Shown in pieces: positions 1 through 4,754 of a stretch of DNA of 5,575 nucleotides. This DNA comes from Modestobacter sp. (lineage in GTDB: Bacteria > Actinomycetota > Actinomycetes > Mycobacteriales > Geodermatophilaceae). The position numbers and the translations under genes are program-made. A model generated the notes under the pieces. It saw only the letters and a list, made by a program, of their open reading frames with translations. It was not told where the DNA came from and searched no databases. The stretch is taken from NCBI GenBank assembly GCA_025963425.1, contig JAOPUQ010000148.1:1-5575 (forward strand), read 5' to 3'. The stretch's first letter is position 1. Each line of letters begins with the position of its first letter.

Positions 1-2
1 GC

Positions 3-80
3 GCACAGTGGTCGCTTTACCCGCTCGCCGACGCACCGGCGGTCACCGGCGCGCCGGCGCCCGACCACATGCGCGACATC
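3..80 (+). pseudogene. Possible fragment of a YkoF-like (thiamine/HMP-binding) protein, cut at hemA junction
   Basis: The third + frame from the window edge reads AQWSLYPL, then a short Ala/Pro/Gly linker, then DHMRDI, with mostly G/C third positions. This resembles the repeated motif of YkoF-family thiamine/hydroxymethylpyrimidine-binding proteins (Bacillus YkoF has a CQFALYPM...DYMGLI segment, recalled from memory). The family-like reading ends at about 80. After that the same frame gives Arg/Pro-rich shadow sequence antisense to hemA, up to a TGA at 171-173. The piece has no start in the window and would be an internal fragment truncated by the join. Only about 26 residues support the assignment, so chance similarity is a real possibility. 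If it is real, it lies tail to tail with the truncated hemA. Confidence 0.3.
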
Positions 81-954
81 ACTGTCCGGCGACCGCCGGC
101 TCCACGTCGCGGGGCAGCGCCAGGTCGACGATGGCCAGCGGCCGGCCCCCGCGGCCGGTCATCGCCGAGGTGACGACCTCGGCGCCGATGACGGTGCCGG
201 TGGCGCCGGTGCAGGTGACGAGCACGTCGGCGGCGGCCAGCTCGGCCGGCAGCTGCTCCAGGTCGGCCTGCCGGCCGTCGATGGACCCGGCGAGCCGGGC
301 GGCGCTGGCCGGTGTCCGGCTGCTGACGGTCACCTCGGCGCCGCGGCGGGCCAGCGTGGTGGCGGCGAGCGCGCCCATCGACCCGGCACCGACCACCAGC
401 ACCGGGCGGCCGGCCAGCTCACCGAGCAGGTCGGTCACCCGGTCGAGGGCAACCGAGACGAGCGAGGCGCCGGCCTTGTCGATGCCGGTCTCGGCGTGCA
501 CCCGCTTGCCGACCCGCAACGCGCGCTGGGCGATCGGGTGCAGCTCGCGCCCGACGGTGCCCTCCTGCCGCGCGAGGGCATAGGCCGACCGCAGCTGGCC
601 GAGGACCTGGGTCTCCCCCACGACCATCGAGTCCAGGCCGGCGGCCACGGTGCACAGGTGCCCGATCGCCTGGTCCTCGTAGTAGACGGTGACGTAGGGC
701 GAGAGCTCCTCGACGGTCGCGCCGGCATGCCGGGCCAGCACCCGGCTGACGTCGGTGACCCCGCCGTGGAAACGGTCGACCTCGGCGAAGATCTCCACCC
801 GGTTGCACGTGGCCAGCACGATGACCTCGCTGACGTGGTCGCTCTCGACCAGTTCGTGCAGCGCCTTGACGGTGTCGTCGCCGCTCATGCTGACCTGCTC
901 GAGCAGGGCGACCGGGGCGGTCTGGTGGCTGATGCCGACGGCGAGCAGGCTCAT
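79..954 (-). CDS. hemA: Glutamyl-tRNA reductase, C-terminally truncated
   Basis: HemA reduces glutamyl-tRNA(Glu) with NADPH to glutamate-1-semialdehyde, the first committed step of C5 tetrapyrrole (heme, siroheme, B12) synthesis in the cytoplasm. The N-terminal catalytic domain is intact: GISHQTAPV at residues 7-15, the nucleophilic cysteine C50 in ATCNRVE, and GLDSMVVGETQVLGQ at 106-120. The NADPH Rossmann domain follows, with VVGAGSMG at 187-194 and DLALPRDVEPAV at 277-288. The frame then ends at residue 291 (TGA at 79-81). Family members are usually above 400 residues, so the spinal helix and C-terminal dimerisation domain are absent. Neither alternative frame beyond the stop resembles HemA, which argues against a simple frameshift. 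The ATG overlaps the rex stop (ATGA at 951-954), indicating translational coupling. As it stands the product is probably non-functional, or else the truncation is an assembly artefact. Confidence 0.93.
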   Translation of the reverse strand: MSLLAVGISHQTAPVALLEQVSMSGDDTVKALHELVESDHVSEVIVLATCNRVEIFAEVDRFHGGVTDVSRVLARHAGATVEELSPYVTVYYEDQAIGHLCTVAAGLDSMVVGETQVLGQLRSAYALARQEGTVGRELHPIAQRALRVGKRVHAETGIDKAGASLVSVALDRVTDLLGELAGRPVLVVGAGSMGALAATTLARRGAEVTVSSRTPASAARLAGSIDGRQADLEQLPAELAAADVLVTCTGATGTVIGAEVVTSAMTGRGGRPLAIVDLALPRDVEPAVAGQ

Positions 955-1643
955 CGCTGCGCCCCCAGTCCCGCGTGGACCGGCACGGTCACCGGCTGCC
1001 GCCCACCGTCGCGCTGTTGGTCCAGAAAGGCCAGTACCTGCAGTTCCACGGACAGGTCGACCTTCCGGACGTCGACCCCCGGGGGGACCGTCAACGCCAC
1101 CGGCGCGAAGTTCAAGATGCTCCTCACCCCTGCGGCGACCAACCGGTCACAGACCGACTGGGCGACCTCGGCCGGTGTCGTGATGACCCCGATGGCCGCC
1201 TCGGTGTCGGCGACGACGCTCTCCAGGTCCGCGATCGGACGGACCGTGCACCCACCGACGCAGTCGCCGACCCGCTGGGGGTCGGCGTCCAGCAGGCCGA
1301 CGAACTCGAAGCCGCGGCTGGCGAAGCCGGCGTAGTCGGCCAGCGCCGCACCCAGCCGGCCGAGGCCGACCACCACGCAGGGCCGGGACCGCTCCCCGCC
1401 CAGCGCCGTGGTCAGCCGTTCCCGCAGGCCGGACACCGAGTACCCGACACCCCGCACACCGCAGGGGCCGAGGTAGGACAGGTCCTTGCGCAGGCCGGCG
1501 GGGTTGACCCCGGCGGCGGTGGCCAGCTCACCGGAGGACACGTGACTGCGGCCATCGCCGGCAAGGCCGGCCAGCACCCGGAGGTACACGGCCAGCCGGG
1601 CAACGGTGGCCTCCGGGATGATCCGGGGCCGTGACTCGCTCAC
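951..1643 (-). CDS. rex: Redox-sensing transcriptional repressor Rex
   Basis: Rex is a dimeric repressor that senses the NADH/NAD+ ratio: it binds operators when NADH is low and releases them when NADH is high. The 230-residue product has an N-terminal winged-helix domain (about 10-80) with GELATAAGVNPAGLRKDLSY at 38-57 and the RGVGY wing at 64-68. A Rossmann domain follows, with VVGLGRLG at 91-98, an acidic strand end LLDADP at 117-122, ILNFAP at 176-181, and a C-terminal domain-swap helix (VELQVLAFLDQQ). The start chosen is GTG at 1641-1643, preceded by GTGGAG seven bases upstream and giving the usual Rex length. The frame stays open upstream to a TTG at 1766, but that would add 41 residues without Rex similarity and would run through the operator. 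The gene is followed by hemA with a 4-base overlap. Confidence 0.95.
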   Translation of the reverse strand: MSESRPRIIPEATVARLAVYLRVLAGLAGDGRSHVSSGELATAAGVNPAGLRKDLSYLGPCGVRGVGYSVSGLRERLTTALGGERSRPCVVVGLGRLGAALADYAGFASRGFEFVGLLDADPQRVGDCVGGCTVRPIADLESVVADTEAAIGVITTPAEVAQSVCDRLVAAGVRSILNFAPVALTVPPGVDVRKVDLSVELQVLAFLDQQRDGGRQPVTVPVHAGLGAQR

Positions 1644-1650
1644 GGGCAGA

Positions 1651-1656
1651 CTCCAC
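1651..1656 (-). promoter_or_regulatory. Ribosome binding site that sets the rex start
   Basis: On the minus strand, GTGGAG lies seven bases before the GTG at 1643. It supports the internal GTG over the longer open frame beginning with TTG at 1766. Confidence 0.6.
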
Positions 1657-1737
1657 AGCGATCCGAACACGGGCCGGCAGGTCGCCGGGGCGTTCGGGAG
1701 ACGTCGATGGCACGGGCGCGTCTGGCCCGGCAACGTC

Positions 1738-1766
1738 ACGGTAACCGCTTGTGAACGCAGGAACAA
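1738..1766 (-). promoter_or_regulatory. Candidate rex-hemA promoter
   Basis: The minus strand reads TTGTTC (1766-1761), a 17-base spacer, then TACCGT (1743-1738). This fits a housekeeping sigma promoter with the relaxed actinobacterial TAnnnT -10. Transcription would start near 1731, leaving a leader of about 88 bases before the rex GTG. The -35 box and most of the spacer lie inside the Rex operator, so bound Rex would block RNA polymerase. The boxes were picked by eye; the overlap with the operator is what makes them credible. Confidence 0.5.
1749..1766. promoter_or_regulatory. Rex operator (ROP), imperfect palindrome
   Basis: The minus strand reads TTGTTCCTGCGTTCACAA. The established Rex operator is TTGTGAA-N4-TTCACAA; against the Streptomyces-like form with CGCG in the centre, 14 of 18 positions agree. 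One half-site (TTCACAA) is perfect, the other keeps TTGT, and the 18-base spacing is exact. The site lies about 105 bases upstream of rex, as expected for autorepression of the rex-hem operon, which is known in Streptomyces coelicolor. Rex binding here is inferred. Confidence 0.7.
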
Positions 1767-1845
1767 AGTCGCCGACGGCGTCCACCCAGGTGGAGCAGCC
1801 CGGCTGTGGTGGAGGACACCCTAGCGATGCCCCTTTCCGGGGGGA

Positions 1846-2091
1846 TCAGGCGGTCCCTAGGTCCCTGCGCAGCCGGTCGACGTCGACGGTGAAGTAGGAG
1901 TGCTCACGCCCGTCGAGCAGCACCACCGGCACCCGGTCGCCGTACTCGATGCGCAGCTCGTCGTCGGCGTCCACGTCGATGAGCTCGGGGACGAGCCCGG
2001 CCTCGGCGCCCAGCCGGGTCACCGTCTCGGCGGCCACCCAGCACAGGTGGCAGCCGGCGCGGGTGAGCAGCTGCAGGCGCGCCTCAGCCAC
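1846..2091 (-). CDS. Small glutaredoxin-like (DUF836 family) protein
   Basis: This 81-residue protein has a thioredoxin-like fold signature. A first beta strand (LQLLTRAG) leads into the CHLC redox motif at residues 14-17, and RVPVV near residue 53 carries the cis-proline that faces the active site in thioredoxin-fold proteins. There is no signal peptide or membrane segment, so a cytoplasmic thiol-disulfide role is likely; its partner is unknown. The start is GTG at 2089-2091, with GGGAG seven bases upstream inside the preceding synthetase gene. The two genes overlap by eight bases, which suggests translational coupling. Small glutaredoxin-like genes next to rex-hemA are, as I recall, common in actinobacteria, consistent with a redox-related neighbourhood. 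The family assignment is firm; the physiological role is not known. Confidence 0.85.
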   Translation of the reverse strand: MAEARLQLLTRAGCHLCWVAAETVTRLGAEAGLVPELIDVDADDELRIEYGDRVPVVLLDGREHSYFTVDVDRLRRDLGTA

Positions 2092-3700
2092 CGGTCAGCT
2101 CCCGGGCGTCCTGCTGCCCGTCGGCGGCCGCCGAGGCCGCGGCCCGCTCCAGCCCGAGCTCGCGCAGCCGCGCACGGCTGACCTTGCCGACCAGCGAGTG
2201 CGGCAGCTCGGCGACGAAGTGCACGCCGGTGGGCACCTTGAACCGGGCCAGCGACCGGGCGGCGTGCTCGCGCAACTCGGCGTCGGTGACGGTGGCCCCC
2301 GGCGTCCGGACGACGACCGCGTGCACCGCCTCGCCGGTGCGCGCGTCCGGCACCCCGATGACCGCGCTCTCGACCACCTCCGGGTGGGTGTCGAGCACCC
2401 GCTCCACCTCACCGGGGTAGACGTTGAAGCCGCTCACCAGCACCAGGTCGCGGCGCCGGTCGACCAGCCGGAGGTCACCGGCGGCGTCCCGGTAGGCGAT
2501 GTCCCCGGTCAGCAGCCAGCCCTCGGCGTCCGGCCCGTCGGCGCCGTCGGGCCAGTAGCCGGCGAACAGGTTGGGGCCACGGGCGCACAGCTCCCCGGCG
2601 GAGTCGGGGTCGTCGTCGCCGTACGGGTCGCCGAAGACGTCGGCGCGCACCCGGCTGCCCGGGTCGGGACCGGCGCCCGGGCCGCCGGCGGTGTCCCGCA
2701 GGGTCAGTTCCACGCCGGGCAGCGGGCCGCCGATGCACTCCGGCTTGGCCCGGCCGGTGGCCAGCGTGCTGGCCAGCACCGGCGAGGCCTCGGTGAGCCC
2801 GTACCCCTCCCAGACGGTGACCGCAGCCCGGTCCCGCATACCGGCGAAGACCTCACCGGGCAGGGGGGCCGCTCCGCAGGACGCCGTGTGCACGGCGGCG
2901 AACGCCCGGCGCAGGCCCGCGTCGCTGCCGGCGGCGGTGGCCGCGGCCAGCCAGGCGGCGTACATCGGCGGAGCGCCCGGGACGGCGGTGACCTCCTCCT
3001 CGGCCATCAGCCGCAGGGTCGCGACCGGGTCGAACTCCTCGACCAGGAGCCCGCACGCGCCGGTGGCCGCGACCAGGCCCAGCCCGGCGTTGAAGCCGTA
3101 GACGTGGAACAGCGGCAGGACCAGCAGCACCCGGTCACCGGCGCGCACCGGCGGCGGCTGCATCGCCAGGCACTGCCGCTGGTTGGCCAGCAGCGCGGCG
3201 TGGGTGAGCATCGCGCCGCGGGGCTGCCCCGTCGTCCCGCTCGTGTATGCCAGCAGGGCGAGGGCGGCCGGGTCGTCCGGAGCCGTCGGGGGCGGACCGT
3301 CGGCAGCGGGGGGACCGGGGCAGACCGGGACGTCGGCCACCGGGGCGCGCCCGGGGGCAGCCACCAGCAGCCGGGCGCCGGAGTCGGTGAGCAGGTGGCT
3401 GACCTCGGGGTCGGTGTAGGCGGTGTTGACCGGGACGACGACCAGGCCGGCGCGCATCGCCCCGACGGTGGCGACCACCCAGTCGACGCCGTTGCGCAGC
3501 TGGACGGCCACCCGGTCACCGGCCGACAGGCCGTGCGCCGCGTAGCCGGCGGCCGCGCGGTCGACCAGCGCGTCGAGCTCGGCCCAGGTCGGTCGGCGCT
3601 CGCCGTGGACCAGGGCGGGAGCTTCTCCGGCCCGTTCCGCGGCGCGACGGACCAGGCCGTCGAAGGTGCGGGCGTCCCGGTCGGGCGCGCCAGGGGTCAC
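2084..3700 (-). CDS. AMP-forming acyl-CoA synthetase / adenylating ligase (FadD-like)
   Basis: A member of the ANL superfamily: it activates a carboxylic acid with ATP to an acyl-adenylate and probably transfers it to CoA. The 538 residues show the standard motifs in order: the phosphate-binding loop YTSGTTGQPRG at 152-162, LPLFHVYG at 195-202, YGLTE at 300-304, TGD at 398-400, the hinge region DRRRDLVLVSGFNVYPGEVE from 414, and the catalytic lysine K506 in LVGKVSR. Length and motif set fit medium- or long-chain fatty acyl-CoA synthetases, but the chain-length or aromatic preference cannot be read from the sequence. A Gly/Pro/Asp-rich stretch at about 336-369, ahead of GELCARGPN, looks like a lineage-specific surface loop. 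There is no membrane segment. The start is GTG at 3698-3700, with GGAGG five bases upstream. It leads the leftward group and diverges from the sigma factor gene. Confidence 0.9.
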   Translation of the reverse strand: MTPGAPDRDARTFDGLVRRAAERAGEAPALVHGERRPTWAELDALVDRAAAGYAAHGLSAGDRVAVQLRNGVDWVVATVGAMRAGLVVVPVNTAYTDPEVSHLLTDSGARLLVAAPGRAPVADVPVCPGPPAADGPPPTAPDDPAALALLAYTSGTTGQPRGAMLTHAALLANQRQCLAMQPPPVRAGDRVLLVLPLFHVYGFNAGLGLVAATGACGLLVEEFDPVATLRLMAEEEVTAVPGAPPMYAAWLAAATAAGSDAGLRRAFAAVHTASCGAAPLPGEVFAGMRDRAAVTVWEGYGLTEASPVLASTLATGRAKPECIGGPLPGVELTLRDTAGGPGAGPDPGSRVRADVFGDPYGDDDPDSAGELCARGPNLFAGYWPDGADGPDAEGWLLTGDIAYRDAAGDLRLVDRRRDLVLVSGFNVYPGEVERVLDTHPEVVESAVIGVPDARTGEAVHAVVVRTPGATVTDAELREHAARSLARFKVPTGVHFVAELPHSLVGKVSRARLRELGLERAAASAAADGQQDARELTGG

Positions 3701-3853
3701 CGGTACCTCCAGGTGTGGGCACGGCCGACGAGGGCCACGCGTGGACGCGGCGGCACGATGTTGTCACCATGGGCTCCGGCCCGCAGCGTGCGTCGTTCGC
3801 GCGGTGGTCCGAGCCGGGGGCTCGGTGGGGCGGACGAGGAGGTCGAGACCGGC
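3701..3853. other. Divergent intergenic region between the acyl-CoA synthetase and the sigma factor gene
   Basis: These 153 bases should hold the promoters of both flanking genes. The ribosome binding sites are clear: GGAGG for the synthetase at 3705-3709 on the minus strand, and AGGAGG at 3837-3842 for the sigma factor. A perfect 10-base palindrome, CCACGCGTGG, lies at 3735-3744. I found no convincing -35/-10 pair on either strand, no Rex-like site and no TGAC/GTCA-type BldD box. Confidence 0.5.
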
Positions 3854-4585
3854 ATGACCCGTCCTCGGCCCGTGGCGTCCCGGCCTGCCGCCGGCGCCCC
3901 GGAGCAGGTGGCGGCCAGGCCGGTGCCCACCCCCCGGGGAAGCCCGGGTGCGCCCGCCGGCCTCCGGCCCAGCCCGCGGCCCCGCTCCGCGCCGGAGGCC
4001 CAGCCCGACCCGGGGGAGGTCGCCGCCGATGATGCCGAGCAGATCGCGGTCTGGGACCTGGTCCGCCGCGCCCAGGCCGGCGACGCCGAGGGCTTCGGGC
4101 AGCTCTACGACCGCTACGTCGACGTGGTGTTCCGGTTCGTCTACCACCGCGTCGGTGACCGGGCGACGGCGGAGGACTTCACCAGCGAGACCTTCGTCCG
4201 CGCGCTGCGCCGGATCGACTCGCTGACCTTCCAGGGCCGCGACGTCGGCGCGTGGCTGGTCACCATCGCCCGCAACATCGTGCTCGACCACGTGAAGAGC
4301 AGCCGGTACCGGCTGGAGGTCACCACCGCCGACATGCGGGACGCCGACCGCGCCACCGACGGCCCCGAGGACGCCGTCCTGCAGGGCCTGACCAACGCCG
4401 AGCTGCTCGCCGGGGTCGCCCAGCTGTCCGACGAGCAGCGGGAGTGCGTGATGCTGCGCTTCCTGCAGGGCCTGTCGGTCGCCGAGACCGCGGCGGCGAT
4501 GGGCAAGAAGGACGGCGCGATCAAGGCGCTGCAGCACCGGGCCGTGCGGCGGCTGGCCACGCTGCTTCCGGAGGGGCTGCTGTGA
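3854..4585 (+). CDS. bldN: ECF RNA polymerase sigma factor, BldN-like
   Basis: This is an alternative sigma factor that directs RNA polymerase to a small regulon; in Streptomyces, BldN controls aerial development and spore-coat genes. The 243-residue product has a Pro/Arg/Ala-rich N-terminal extension (1 to about 65). Sigma region 2 follows (about 75-150), with FGQLYDRYVDVVFRFVYHRV, TAEDFTSETFVRALRRI, GAWLVTIARNIVLDHVKSS and the distinctive RLEVTTADM. Region 4 lies at about 185-237, with LSDEQRECVMLRFLQGLS and the helix-turn-helix VAETAAAMGKKDGAIKALQ. Large stretches match Streptomyces BldN as I remember it. The start is ATG at 3854, 11 bases after AGGAGG, a slightly long spacing; the frame is open far upstream, with another ATG at 3758, so the N-terminus is uncertain. 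Streptomyces BldN is made as a proprotein with an extension, which may apply here. A DUF5667 gene follows on the same strand. Confidence 0.88.
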   Translation: MTRPRPVASRPAAGAPEQVAARPVPTPRGSPGAPAGLRPSPRPRSAPEAQPDPGEVAADDAEQIAVWDLVRRAQAGDAEGFGQLYDRYVDVVFRFVYHRVGDRATAEDFTSETFVRALRRIDSLTFQGRDVGAWLVTIARNIVLDHVKSSRYRLEVTTADMRDADRATDGPEDAVLQGLTNAELLAGVAQLSDEQRECVMLRFLQGLSVAETAAAMGKKDGAIKALQHRAVRRLATLLPEGLL

Positions 4586-4634
4586 CCGGTGCGCCGCCTG
4601 ATGTTCCCCCGGGCTCAGTTACCGGCCGGTACCC

Positions 4635-4663
4635 CGTAACGGCTCCGGTCGCCGCCTCGTTGA
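4635..4663 (+). promoter_or_regulatory. Candidate sigma-BldN-dependent promoter of the DUF5667 gene
   Basis: CGTAAC at 4635-4640, a 17-base spacer and CGTTGA at 4658-4663 match the -35 and -10 elements I recall for sigma-BldN promoters in Streptomyces (such as bldM P1). Transcription would begin near 4670, leaving a leader of about 85 bases. It lies immediately upstream of the putative anti-sigma gene, implying that the sigma factor induces its own inhibitor. The match is seen directly; the use of this promoter is inferred. Confidence 0.68.
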
Positions 4664-4707
4664 CCCACAGGAAGGCGCATTCCGCGATCTGCGGGGGCGC
4701 CGGAGGA

Positions 4708-4723
4708 CCGGGCACGAGCCCGG
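4708..4723 (+). repeat. Six-base-pair hairpin in the leader of the DUF5667 gene
   Basis: CCGGGC and GCCCGG flank the tetraloop ACGA. The hairpin lies between the predicted start of transcription and the ribosome binding site, about 31 bases before the GTG. There is no T-run after it, so it is not a normal intrinsic terminator. It may simply reflect high GC content. Confidence 0.3.
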
Positions 4724-4754
4724 CCGGACGACGGCCCGGAACGGGGGGAGCACG

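Larger units (their letters stand above)
4586..4754 (+). other. Gap between the sigma and anti-sigma genes, with regulatory sequence
   Basis: This 169-base non-coding gap is long for two genes in one operon. It contains a BldN-type promoter (4635-4663), a perfect palindrome ACCGGCCGGT (4621-4630) just upstream of the -35 box, and a CCGGGC/GCCCGG hairpin (4708-4723) in the predicted leader. A GGGGGGAG ribosome binding site (4743-4750) comes before the GTG at 4755. I see no believable small gene in it. Confidence 0.6.

Noticed and set aside
79..90. Single-base frameshift as the cause of the hemA stop
   Set aside because: I translated both other minus strand frames toward position 1: one reaches a stop, the other is Arg/Gly/Val-rich, and neither resembles the HemA sequence expected after the AVAG motif.
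8..583. + strand open frame opposite hemA
   Set aside because: Ala/Arg/Ser/Pro/Thr-rich shadow of hemA, with no recognisable domain.
496..1634. Overlapping + strand open frames opposite hemA and rex
   Set aside because: Composition is that of antisense shadows in high-GC DNA; both real genes on the minus strand carry complete family motifs.
1644..1766. Upstream extension of rex to a TTG start
   Set aside because: The extra 41 residues have no Rex similarity, there is a better start with a ribosome binding site at 1643, and the extension would cover the operator and promoter.
1816..1826. Minus strand TAGGGT as a second -10 box upstream of rex
   Set aside because: It is a good extended-looking -10, but no acceptable -35 sits 16-19 bases upstream.
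1828..1844. CCCC/GGGG hairpin after the glutaredoxin-like gene as an intrinsic terminator
   Set aside because: The stem is only four pairs and no T-run follows on the minus strand; it is too weak to call.
1949..3853. Very long + strand open frame leading into the sigma factor, which would make an 878-residue protein
   Set aside because: Upstream of 3854 it is antisense to the acyl-CoA synthetase, with Gly/Val/Gln/His-rich shadow composition and no domain. The synthetase on the other strand has all its motifs. Only the last 243 residues are a real gene.
3764..4537. Minus strand 257-residue open frame opposite the sigma gene
   Set aside because: Antisense to the clearly conserved sigma factor, with no domain and no reasonable start context.
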